From Defluviitaleaceae bacterium (GTDB lineage: Bacteria; Bacillota; Clostridia; Lachnospirales; UBA5962): a DNA stretch of 7,606 bases. The notes beneath the pieces were generated by a model. It saw only the letters and a program-made list of their open reading frames with translations. It had not been told where the DNA came from and searched no databases. Of the stretch, positions 1 through 5,853 are shown one piece after another; the stretch's first letter is position 1; each line of letters starts with the position of its first letter. Made by a program: the position numbers and the translations under genes. The stretch spans positions 1-7,606 of the forward strand of contig WRFW01000154.1 of assembly GCA_009787435.1 (NCBI GenBank), read 5' to 3'.

Positions 1-1
1 T

Positions 2-376
2 GATAGAGAAGATGTTCTTAAAAATATGAAAAAAGGCAAGCTTGCAATTTTTGCAGGTGGCACTGGGCACCCATTTTTTTCTACAGATACTATTCCCGCT
101 CTTCGTGCATTAGAGCTTGCCGCAGACCGTGTCTTATTTGCCAAAAATATAGACGGTGTGTACAATAAAGACCCAAATAAATATGAAGATGCCGTTAAGT
201 ATGAAAAGCTTACATACAGAGAAATTTTAGAAAACGGCTTAGAAGCAATGGATTTAACTGCTATTGTTTTACTTGAAAAAGGCGGCATAAATTCTGCTGC
301 TTTTCCCTTAAATGAAAAAAATAGCATATATAGAGCCGCAAATGAAGAAAAAGGCTTTGGAACGAAAATTGTATAA
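2..376 (+). CDS. pyrH: UMP kinase, C-terminal part (5' end outside window)
   Basis: UMP kinase of the amino-acid-kinase fold phosphorylates UMP to UDP in the cytoplasm, the committed step to UTP and CTP. The frame is open from base 2 to the TAA at 374-376, giving 124 visible residues, about half of the usual ~240; the start lies upstream. The recognisable segment FAGGTGHPFFSTDT is the glycine-rich phosphate-binding loop, followed by ALRALELAADRVLFAKN and DGVYNKDP, the typical nucleotide-binding stretch. A MDLTA segment near the end corresponds to the MDxTA motif of the family, and the protein ends with GFGTKIV, close to the usual GTxI end. One oddity is His where most homologues have Asn in GGTGNPFF. 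The next gene is frr, the standard order rpsB-tsf-pyrH-frr. The internal ATG at 26 is not the start, because homology continues upstream of it. Confidence 0.96.
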   Translation, partial: DREDVLKNMKKGKLAIFAGGTGHPFFSTDTIPALRALELAADRVLFAKNIDGVYNKDPNKYEDAVKYEKLTYREILENGLEAMDLTAIVLLEKGGINSAAFPLNEKNSIYRAANEEKGFGTKIV

Positions 377-384
377 ATTAAAGT

Positions 385-444
385 TTTTTATAGCTAACGA
401 AAAATTGCAGCCACTGCTTTATAAATTTTGATTAGTTATAAAAA
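385..444 (-). repeat. Hairpin repeat copy R1 (inverted relative to R2/R3)
   Basis: This is a palindromic element in the pyrH-frr gap. The outer arms 385-397 and 432-444 pair over 13 positions, one of them G-T. An inner stem AAAATT (401-406) / AATTTT (424-429) encloses an apical GCAG-CCA-CTGC hairpin (407-417). Read on the minus strand, GCAGTGGCT and CGTTAGCTATA align with GCGGTGGCT and CGTCAGCTATA of copy R3, so this is the same family in the opposite orientation. Six T residues (445-450) follow on the + strand, so it could act as a weak, AT-rich intrinsic terminator or attenuator after pyrH. The loop is long and the stem has few G-C pairs, so efficient termination is doubtful. Confidence 0.65.
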
Positions 445-482
445 TTTTTTAGATTAAATGCTTTCAATTACAAAAAATTAAA

Positions 483-498
483 AGCCCCTGAAAGGGCT
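483..498 (+). promoter_or_regulatory. Short G+C-rich hairpin abutting the frr ribosome binding site
   Basis: AGCCC (483-487) and GGGCT (494-498) form a 5-bp stem with a 6-base loop (CTGAAA). It ends at the base before the AGGAG ribosome binding site (499-503) of frr. No T tract follows, so it is not an intrinsic terminator. It may tune ribosome access or protect a processed 5' end. That role is inference; the stem is short and could be incidental. Confidence 0.35.
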
Positions 499-508
499 AG
501 GAGATTGG

Positions 509-1063
509 ATGATGAGTGAACTTAAGCAATTTGAAGAAAAAATGCAAAAAACAGTAACAGCTTTAGAAAATGATTTTAAAACTATTAGAGCAGGGCGTGC
601 TAACCCTGCTGTTCTAGATAAAATAATGGTGGATTATTATGGAACGCCAACCCCTTTAAACCAAGTAGGTAATATTACAATTCCAGAAGCGAGAATTATA
701 CAAATATCGCCTTGGGAAAAAGCTATGTTAAAAGAAATTGAAAAAGCTATATCGGCTTCAAACCTAGGGCTTACACCAAATAGCGATGGCACAGTAATCC
801 GTTTAGTTTTTCCAGAGCTAACAGAAGACAGAAGAAAAGATTTAACGAAAGAAACGAAGAAAAAAGGCGAAGATTCTAAAGTTGGTATAAGAAACATTAG
901 AAGAGAAGCAATGGACAGCTTCAAAAAAAGCGAAAAAAATAAAGAAATTACAGAAGATGAGCTAAAAAGCCTTGAAGATAAAATTCAAAAATCTACCGAT
1001 AAATTTGTAGCCGAAATTGATAAAGTCGTTGAAGCTAAAAATAAGGATATCCTTTCAGTATGA
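509..1063 (+). CDS. frr: Ribosome recycling factor
   Basis: RRF splits the post-termination 70S ribosome together with EF-G and is essential in most bacteria. The 184-residue product matches the family length of about 185. Visible family features are the N-terminal three-helix-bundle strand with KTIRAGRANPAVLD (domain I), the YYGTPTPLNQ segment that leads into the small beta/alpha/beta domain II, ISPWEKAMLKEIEKAI, and the returning helices with LTEDRRKDLTKETKKKGED and VGIRNIRREA. The start is ambiguous: ATG codons stand at 509 and 512 after AGGAG (499-503), 5 and 8 bases away. The 509 start lines up with MISDI of the E. coli protein, while the 512 start has the better spacing. The gene ends in an ATGA overlap with uppS, suggesting translational coupling. 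Confidence 0.97.
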   Translation: MMSELKQFEEKMQKTVTALENDFKTIRAGRANPAVLDKIMVDYYGTPTPLNQVGNITIPEARIIQISPWEKAMLKEIEKAISASNLGLTPNSDGTVIRLVFPELTEDRRKDLTKETKKKGEDSKVGIRNIRREAMDSFKKSEKNKEITEDELKSLEDKIQKSTDKFVAEIDKVVEAKNKDILSV

Positions 1064-1797
1064 AAGAATTAACTTCTTCGCCTGCAGAGCTTAATGAGCC
1101 CCTTGCAGGTGTTGAGCATATAGCCATAATTATGGACGGAAACGGAAGATGGGCAAAAAAAAGACTTATGCCTAGAAATGTTGGCCATAAAAAAGGTGCT
1201 GAAAATTTAAGAAAACTCATAAAAGACGCAGACTCGCTAGGGCTTAAATACCTTAGCGTTTATGCGTTTTCAACTGAAAATTGGAAAAGAGATAAAGAAG
1301 AAGTAGAATCTATAATGGGGCTTTTTAGAAAATATCTCACTGAATATTTCACAGGCAATGAAAATAAAAATATTAGAGTGAAACTAATAGGAAATTTAGA
1401 AGCCCTCCCAAAAGATATTTTTCAAAAAGGAAAAGAAGTTGAAAAAGAAACTGCAAATTACACCGGTTTAACATTAATAATAGCTATAAACTATGGCGGC
1501 AGAGATGAAATAGTTAGAGCGGCTAAAAAAATGCTCATAAATTTGCAAAAAACAAATACGCTTATAGAAAATATAACAGAAGCCGCATTTGAAAAATATT
1601 TAGATACTTACACCATTCCACACCCAGAAATAGTAATAAGAACTAGTGGCGAGCTCCGCATTAGCAATTTTTTATTGTGGCAGGCGGCTTATTCAGAATT
1701 TTATTTCACAAACACACTATGGCCAGATTTTACAATAGAAGATATTAAAAAGGCTATAGAAGAATATAGCAGCAGGGAAAGGCGTTTCGGTAAATGA
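1060..1797 (+). CDS. uppS: Isoprenyl transferase (undecaprenyl diphosphate synthase)
   Basis: This cytosolic, membrane-associated cis-prenyltransferase extends farnesyl diphosphate with isopentenyl diphosphate to C55 undecaprenyl diphosphate, the lipid carrier for peptidoglycan and wall polymers. The product has 245 residues, normal for the family. The N-terminal IAIIMDGNGRWAKKR carries the catalytic/Mg-binding Asp26 and the pyrophosphate-binding loop. YLSVYAFSTENWKR (about residues 64-77) and the C-terminal IRTSGELRISNFLLWQ signature with AYSEFYF complete the set of conserved regions. The ATG sits in a 4-base overlap with the frr stop. The nearest SD-like AAGGA (1043-1047) is 12 bases away and lies in a perfect palindrome, AAGGATATCCTT, so translation is probably coupled to frr. 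The cdsA gene follows, again by ATGA overlap. Confidence 0.97.
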   Translation: MKELTSSPAELNEPLAGVEHIAIIMDGNGRWAKKRLMPRNVGHKKGAENLRKLIKDADSLGLKYLSVYAFSTENWKRDKEEVESIMGLFRKYLTEYFTGNENKNIRVKLIGNLEALPKDIFQKGKEVEKETANYTGLTLIIAINYGGRDEIVRAAKKMLINLQKTNTLIENITEAAFEKYLDTYTIPHPEIVIRTSGELRISNFLLWQAAYSEFYFTNTLWPDFTIEDIKKAIEEYSSRERRFGK

Positions 1798-2540
1798 AGC
1801 AAAGAATATTAGTTGGCATAGCTCTTCTAGTTATGTTAGTAACGGTTCTCTATTTTGGGGGTATTTATTTACGTCTATTTTTAGTAGGGGCTTCTATAAT
1901 GGCTATAAAAGAGTTGGCAAGTGCTTTTAAGCTCAAAACACCTTATTTTGCTTTGCTTTTTGCTGTAGTTTATTTTGCCTTTTTCATAGTAAATACAAGC
2001 TATCTTTTAGCTATGCTCATGGTTTGGCTGTTAATAAATATGATATATATGGTTTTTAAAAATGAACACCCTAATAATGTGTTTGCAAATTTCTTTTTGC
2101 CTATTTATATTGTGATTCCATTTTCTTTCATATATTTGTTATCACACTATGGCTTAGTAGTTTTATTAATTTTCACAACTTCTTGGGGTTCAGACACCTT
2201 TGCATATTTTGTTGGTAAATTTTTTGGAAAAAGAAAACTAACGAAAATGAGCCCCTCAAAAACTGTTGAGGGGGCTATTGGCGGTGTAGCAGGGGGCACT
2301 GTGCTTTCTTTAATAGTTTGGAATTTTATACACCCTATTACTATTTTGCCTGTTTTAATTTTCTTTTTAATAAGCATACTAAGTGAGATTGGTGATTTGT
2401 CGGCTTCTGTTATAAAAAGGCATATGGGTATTAAAGATTATAGTAATCTTATGCCTGGGCATGGCGGCATTTTAGATAGGTTTGATTCTGTATTATTTAC
2501 TGCCCCTTTAGTTTATTTTTCTTTGGAATTTTTGCTTTGA
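1794..2540 (+). CDS. cdsA: Phosphatidate cytidylyltransferase (CDP-diglyceride synthase)
   Basis: This integral membrane enzyme converts phosphatidic acid and CTP to CDP-diacylglycerol, the precursor of phosphatidylglycerol and related phospholipids. The product is 248 residues, slightly short of the usual 260-280, with most of it in hydrophobic helices. WGSDTFAYFVGKFFGKRKL (from about residue 131) and MSPSKTVEG precede the C-terminal family signature at residues 205-231: S205, K208-R209, K214-D215, and PGHGGILDRFD at the end, all key positions intact. The ATG overlaps the uppS stop by four bases and has only a distant AAAGG (1778-1782), so coupling to uppS is likely. It is followed by a 196-base gap filled by two hairpin repeats before dxr. 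Confidence 0.96.
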   Translation: MKQRILVGIALLVMLVTVLYFGGIYLRLFLVGASIMAIKELASAFKLKTPYFALLFAVVYFAFFIVNTSYLLAMLMVWLLINMIYMVFKNEHPNNVFANFFLPIYIVIPFSFIYLLSHYGLVVLLIFTTSWGSDTFAYFVGKFFGKRKLTKMSPSKTVEGAIGGVAGGTVLSLIVWNFIHPITILPVLIFFLISILSEIGDLSASVIKRHMGIKDYSNLMPGHGGILDRFDSVLFTAPLVYFSLEFLL

Positions 2541-2555
2541 AGAATATAATTTTTC

Positions 2556-2623
2556 AAACCTATATAGCTGCTCACGATTAAAAAAGTAGCGGCTAAAAAT
2601 CGTTCGTAAGCTATAATAGGTTT
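2556..2623 (+). repeat. Hairpin repeat copy R2, first of a tandem pair
   Basis: The arms AAACCTATATAGCT (2556-2569) and AGCTATAATAGGTTT (2609-2623) pair over 14 bp with one bulged base. An inner stem ACGATT (2574-2579) / AATCGT (2598-2603) encloses an A-rich strand and a TAG-CGG-CTA apex (2587-2595). Weaker T/A pairing may extend the stem outward to about 2549 and 2631. The core from TATAGCTG through GCTATAA is nearly identical to that of R3, with only a handful of differences. There is no reading frame of note. The position just after the cdsA stop means it would be transcribed in any cdsA-dxr message. Confidence 0.8.
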
Positions 2624-2629
2624 AGGAAA

Positions 2630-2718
2630 ATAAAATTTTTAAACTGTTATAGCTGCTCACGATTAAAAAAGCGGTGGCTAAAAATCGCTCGTCAGCTATA
2701 ACAGTTTAAAAATTTTAT
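2630..2718 (+). repeat. Hairpin repeat copy R3 with 26-bp perfect arms, upstream of dxr
   Basis: Bases 2630-2655 and 2693-2718 are perfect reverse complements of each other (26 bp, 37-base spacer), the strongest palindrome in the window. Inside lie an inner stem CGATT (2660-2664) / AATCG (2683-2687) and an AGC-GGTG-GCT apex (2670-2679). The right arm ends at the base before the dxr AAGGAG site (2719-2724). Without a T tract it is not a classical terminator. More likely roles are a 3' stabiliser for the upstream mRNA, an RNase III site, or a structure affecting dxr translation. As DNA it resembles REP- or MITE-type intergenic elements. No transposase is present. Confidence 0.88.
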
Positions 2719-2736
2719 AAGGAGCAGCACCAATAT

Positions 2737-3858
2737 ATGAAAAAAATCTCATTATTAGGCTCAACAGGCTCAATAGGAACTCAAACTCTAGAAGTGATAG
2801 AAAATTTAGGCTTTGAACTTGTAAGTCTTTCTTTTCACTCAAATGAAGCGTTAGGAAAGGAACAAATTTTAAAATATAAGCCTAAATTTGTTTCTATCTC
2901 AAATGAGCACACTTATGAAAAGCTTATCCCTTTTTTAGATAGCCTTAAAATTAAACATTCAAATGAACCTAGAAAAGCCATTTTAGAAGAAACTGAAATG
3001 GTCGTTAATGCTGTCGTTGGCAGTGCTGGTTTAATGTCTACCGTGTGTGCTATAGAAATGGGTAAAAAAATAGCACTTGCAAATAAAGAAAGTTTAGTTT
3101 GTGCCGGAAAGCTTATTAATGAACTGTTAGAAAAAAATAAAGAAGCACGCATATACCCTATAGATAGCGAACATAGTGCAATTTGGCAATGCTTTTTTAA
3201 TAAAAAAGAAGTGAAAAAAATAATTTTAACTGCTTCTGGTGGCCCTTTTCGTGAATGGGAATATGAAAAAATTAAAAATGCAACTTTCCACGAAGCTTTA
3301 AAACACCCAAATTGGGTTATGGGCAATAAAATTACTATAGACTCTGCAACGCTTATGAATAAAGCATTAGAAGTTATAGAAGCATACTTTTTATTTTCGC
3401 TTAGTAAAGAACAAATAGAAGTGATAGTTCACCCGCAAAGCATCGTTCATTCTATGGTGGAATATAGAGACGGGCAAGTATTAGCACAATTGGGCTCGCC
3501 AGATATGCGGCTTGCAATTGGGCACGCTTTAACTTACCCAAATAGATTAGAAAATAATTTTAATCGTTTAAATTTTGTAGGAAAAACGCTTACATTTGAA
3601 AAAGTGAGGGAAGAATTTAAAAGTATAGACCTTAGCTTTCGTGCCTTAGAAGATGGCGGCACTATGCCGGCTGTTTTAAATGCTGCAAATGAAGCGTGCG
3701 TTGAAAAATTTTTAAATGGCGAAATCTCTTTTTTAGACATTCAAAAAATAGTTGAAATGGCTATGAATGCACATGAAAAAATAAATAACTACACATTAGA
3801 ACAAGTTTTAGAAGTTGATAAATGGGCTAAAAAGTTTGTATATGATTTAACAACTTAA
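2737..3858 (+). CDS. dxr: 1-deoxy-D-xylulose 5-phosphate reductoisomerase
   Basis: Dxr rearranges and reduces DXP to 2-C-methyl-D-erythritol 4-phosphate with NADPH and a divalent metal, the first committed step of the MEP isoprenoid pathway. The 373-residue product is a little shorter than the 398-residue E. coli enzyme but complete. The NADPH site is GSTGSIG (residues 8-14), followed by ALANKESLVCAG (about 113-124). Metal ligands are Asp143 and Glu145 in PIDSEH, and Glu212 in MNKALEVIEA. LTASGGPFR (164-172), the flexible substrate loop HPNWVMG (190-196) and EDGGTMPAVLNAANE (305-319) are also in place. The start is fixed by the family N-terminus MKKISLLGSTGS. Its SD AAGGAG (2719-2724) is 12 bases away, longer than usual, and is directly preceded by repeat R3. 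The gene feeds UppS, encoded just upstream. Confidence 0.97.
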   Translation: MKKISLLGSTGSIGTQTLEVIENLGFELVSLSFHSNEALGKEQILKYKPKFVSISNEHTYEKLIPFLDSLKIKHSNEPRKAILEETEMVVNAVVGSAGLMSTVCAIEMGKKIALANKESLVCAGKLINELLEKNKEARIYPIDSEHSAIWQCFFNKKEVKKIILTASGGPFREWEYEKIKNATFHEALKHPNWVMGNKITIDSATLMNKALEVIEAYFLFSLSKEQIEVIVHPQSIVHSMVEYRDGQVLAQLGSPDMRLAIGHALTYPNRLENNFNRLNFVGKTLTFEKVREEFKSIDLSFRALEDGGTMPAVLNAANEACVEKFLNGEISFLDIQKIVEMAMNAHEKINNYTLEQVLEVDKWAKKFVYDLTT

Positions 3859-3873
3859 TTGGAGGTTAGCAAT

Positions 3874-4962
3874 ATGGGTTTAATAGTAGCACTTTTAGTT
3901 TTTGGTGTGCTAGTTATAGTTCATGAATATGGGCATTATATAGTTGCCGTTAAAAATGGTATTGCAGTTGAAGAATTTGCTATTGGAATGGGTCCTTTAA
4001 TTTGGAGCAAACAAAAAAATGAAACTTTATTTACTATACGCCTGCTTCCATTGGGCGGTTATTGTAAAATGAAAGGCATGGAGCCAGAAGAAGATGAAAA
4101 CAGCGAAGAAGCCATACAGCCCAAAGATGATACAAGTTCTTACAGAAGCAAAACAGTATGGCAGCGTATTTCTGTAATTTTTGCAGGCTCATTTTTTAAT
4201 TTATTATTGTTAGCCTTAATAATGCTAATATTAACTTCCGTAAATGGGTTCACAAGCTTAACAGTCGCTTCGCTTACTGAAAATATGCCCGCCGCAGAAG
4301 CAGGCATTTTAGAGGGTGATACAATAGTATCTATAGACGGTAGAGCGATGAGAATTTTTGCAGATGCACCCCGTGCACTAAGAAATAACGGTGAAACTCC
4401 TATAGAAGTAATTATTAACCGTGGTAATGAACGTATATCAAAAACTATAACGCCTATGCTAGTAAATAACTCTTATTTTATAGGTTTTAGCCCTTTAAAC
4501 TACAATGGGCTTTTCGGCGGCGATGAAAGCATTCCTAATGCTAATTTATTTCAAGTTTTATTCAGTTCATTTTGGGAATCTGTTGGGTTCGTTAGAATAA
4601 TTGGCGATGGTTTAATGAACTTGCTTACTACTAGCTTTTCTCTTAACAATTTTGGCGGCATCGTACATATTGTAGATGTAGTCGGGAATGTATATGAAGC
4701 GGGAATTTATCAAGGCCCTTGGCAAGCTATAAGCGGTGTGCTTATGCTCACAGCCCTTTTAAGTGCTAATTTAGCAGTTTTTAATTTATTGCCTGTTCCT
4801 CCTTTAGATGGTGGGCGTTTAGTTTTTTTGTTTATAGAAGCAATTAGAGGGAAACCAGTAAGCCCTGAAAAAGAGGGGTTCGTTACTCTTATAGGCGTCG
4901 TTTTGCTAGTTCTTTTATTTATAGCGGTCTTTTTTAATGATATTTTAAGGCTGTTTAACTAG
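3874..4962 (+). CDS. rseP: RIP metalloprotease RseP/RasP (site-2 protease)
   Basis: This polytopic zinc metalloprotease cuts transmembrane segments, typically of anti-sigma factors and leftover signal peptides. The 362-residue product starts with a hydrophobic helix carrying HEYGH (residues 17-21, two His ligands plus catalytic Glu). A second helix follows at about 103-122. A PDZ domain lies at about 125-200, including EAGILEGDTIVSIDG. The C-terminal zinc-ligand motif is NLLPVPPLDGG (304-314, ligand Asp312), and a final membrane helix follows. FGGIVHIV (about 260-267) stands where many homologues have a GPVGI-type segment. A charged, acidic insert (about 70-90) follows the GGYCKMKG loop. The start chosen is the ATG at 3874, 8 bases after GGAGG (3861-3865); the in-frame TTG at 3859 lies upstream of that SD and is not credible. 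It lies 15 bases downstream of dxr and is probably cotranscribed with it. Confidence 0.95.
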   Translation: MGLIVALLVFGVLVIVHEYGHYIVAVKNGIAVEEFAIGMGPLIWSKQKNETLFTIRLLPLGGYCKMKGMEPEEDENSEEAIQPKDDTSSYRSKTVWQRISVIFAGSFFNLLLLALIMLILTSVNGFTSLTVASLTENMPAAEAGILEGDTIVSIDGRAMRIFADAPRALRNNGETPIEVIINRGNERISKTITPMLVNNSYFIGFSPLNYNGLFGGDESIPNANLFQVLFSSFWESVGFVRIIGDGLMNLLTTSFSLNNFGGIVHIVDVVGNVYEAGIYQGPWQAISGVLMLTALLSANLAVFNLLPVPPLDGGRLVFLFIEAIRGKPVSPEKEGFVTLIGVVLLVLLFIAVFFNDILRLFN

Positions 4963-4977
4963 TGAGGTTTTAATTTT

Positions 4978-5532
4978 ATGGGTCTTCAAGACGTATTTAT
5001 ATTATTTGTGATAGTAGATATTTCACTCGTTTTATTGGGTATAGTATCTTTCCTAGCGGGTTTTAAGCTAATCCGTATAATTCATTTATTCACTTTTGGA
5101 TTTTTAGGATTTATGCTAGGTTTTTTAATCGGTGAAGTTTTGCAAATAGAATTGCTTGCCTATATTTTCGGCATAGGGCTATGTATGGTTTTCGCTTATT
5201 TCTGTTTTGTTCATCACAAATATTTAAAAGGTCTCACTTTAGGCGTTTTAGCATTTTTACTATTTTTGTTTTTATCTTCGTTATTTTTAACCGGAACTTT
5301 CACACTAATAATTTTTTCCTCCGTTTTAACTATAGTGATTGTTTCTCTAAACTATATATTTGAGCGTATCGTTACCATTTTGTTTACTTCTCTCTTAGGC
5401 TCTGTTTTAATTCTCACTTCCCCTTGGTTTGATTTTGAGGGGTTCGCATTTTTAAGCTTAGTAATAGGCGGCTTTATTATAAGCTGTGCCTTGCAGCTCT
5501 TATTGCTTAAAAAATGGCATGGCTATATCTAA
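4978..5532 (+). CDS. Seven-helix integral membrane protein of unknown function
   Basis: The 184-residue product is almost entirely hydrophobic. I count seven likely membrane segments, at roughly residues 5-28, 32-55, 57-78, 84-106, 107-127, 129-149 and 153-177, with very short connecting loops and a short basic C-terminal end (KKWHGYI). Gly-rich stretches such as FGFLGFMLGFLIG recall the DUF4203/TMEM198-like group, but I cannot confirm membership by eye. There are no catalytic motifs, no signal peptide distinct from the first helix and no charged clusters inside the membrane. The SD is GTGAGG (4962-4967), 10 bases before the ATG, and the gap to rseP is only 15 bases, so it is probably in the same transcript. 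In better-known genomes this place is held by ispG, proS or polC. Could be a small channel, a transporter subunit or a membrane-stress factor; no function is claimed. Confidence 0.85.
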   Translation: MGLQDVFILFVIVDISLVLLGIVSFLAGFKLIRIIHLFTFGFLGFMLGFLIGEVLQIELLAYIFGIGLCMVFAYFCFVHHKYLKGLTLGVLAFLLFLFLSSLFLTGTFTLIIFSSVLTIVIVSLNYIFERIVTILFTSLLGSVLILTSPWFDFEGFAFLSLVIGGFIISCALQLLLLKKWHGYI

Positions 5533-5541
5533 AGTTATATA

Positions 5542-5594
5542 AATATATGGGTGAATAATAGCGGCTAGTTTTTTATAATCATTTGATATATATT
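5542..5594 (+). repeat. Degenerate hairpin repeat relic R4
   Basis: The segment contains TAGCGGCTA (5559-5567), identical to the apex of copy R2. It is enclosed by 7-bp A/T-only arms AATATAT (5542-5548) and ATATATT (5588-5594). A further AGCA-GCGG-TGCT hairpin (5611-5622), followed by AAAT, recalls the AGCGGTGGCTAAAA core of R3. The match is short, so this may be a decayed copy or partly chance. It fills most of the 114-base gap before the 68-residue gene. Confidence 0.35.
5551..5579 (+). promoter_or_regulatory. Possible weak sigma-A promoter before the small membrane protein gene
   Basis: A perfect -10 hexamer TATAAT (5574-5579) has GTGAAT (5551-5556) 17 bases upstream, only 3 of 6 matches to TTGACA. 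In A/T-rich DNA such a match can be chance, and it lies inside the proposed repeat relic. It would give the 5647-6515 gene pair its own transcript. Confidence 0.3.
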
Positions 5595-5646
5595 AAACGC
5601 ACTAAACTTAAGCAGCGGTGCTAAATATTAAAAAGGAGGGTTCGTT

Positions 5647-5853
5647 ATGTTAAAAAGACTTTTCAAAACGTCAGTATACTTAGTTATAAACGTTATAATA
5701 ATACTTTTGCTAATTCAGCTCTCTATTTTTATTTTCAATGAATCCTTTGAATTTGGGCGAGACACTTTAGCTGAAATTATCGAAGAAGACTTAAGCGAGA
5801 GTGAAGAAGAATATATCGAAGAATTAGAGCCGCAAACCCCGCAAGACGTATGA
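5647..5853 (+). CDS. Small single-pass membrane protein with acidic tail, possibly a reduced MltG-like protein
   Basis: The 68-residue product has a basic start (MLKRLFK), one long hydrophobic helix (about residues 8-30), then FEFGRDTLAE and a tail of mostly Glu/Asp (EEDLSESEEEYIEELE) ending PQTPQDV. The positive-inside rule puts the acidic tail outside the cell. The start is well supported by AAGGAGGG (5633-5640), 6 bases before the ATG. It ends in an ATGA overlap with the methyltransferase gene. In B. subtilis the homologous methyltransferase gene yrrM follows mltG (yrrL), whose product also begins with one membrane anchor. The helix followed by a FxFGxxxxAE-like stretch resembles the anchor of short clostridial MltG-like proteins, but the LysM-like and catalytic YceG parts are absent. 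A stand-alone small protein with another role is equally possible. Confidence 0.75.
   Translation: MLKRLFKTSVYLVINVIIILLLIQLSIFIFNESFEFGRDTLAEIIEEDLSESEEEYIEELEPQTPQDV

Noticed and set aside
637..924. Minus-strand open frame inside frr
   Set aside because: It is fully antisense to a gene with clear family motifs, has no ribosome binding site worth noting and no recognisable product. The other minus-strand frames (1035-1220, 2147-2377, 2913-3326, 3534-3740, 6224-6469) fail for the same reasons.
2612..2617. TATAAT within repeat R2 (and at 6552-6557 in R5), considered as a mobile promoter
   Set aside because: No acceptable -35 lies 16-18 bases upstream in either copy (GCGGCT and GGCTAA at the expected place), and the hexamer is part of the stem arm.
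2556..2718. Two similar repeats with a spacer, considered as a CRISPR-like array
   Set aside because: There are only two copies, each is itself a long palindrome, they abut with no unique spacer of regular length, and there are no cas genes nearby.
2541..2736. R2/R3 as an intrinsic terminator after cdsA
   Set aside because: Both stems are long, but neither is followed by a T tract on the + strand; R3 is followed by AAGGAG.
5181..5363. 60-residue + strand frame inside the seven-helix protein gene
   Set aside because: It lies in another frame of a well-supported gene; its Phe/Arg-rich product is what a frame-shifted read of T-rich membrane-protein codons gives.
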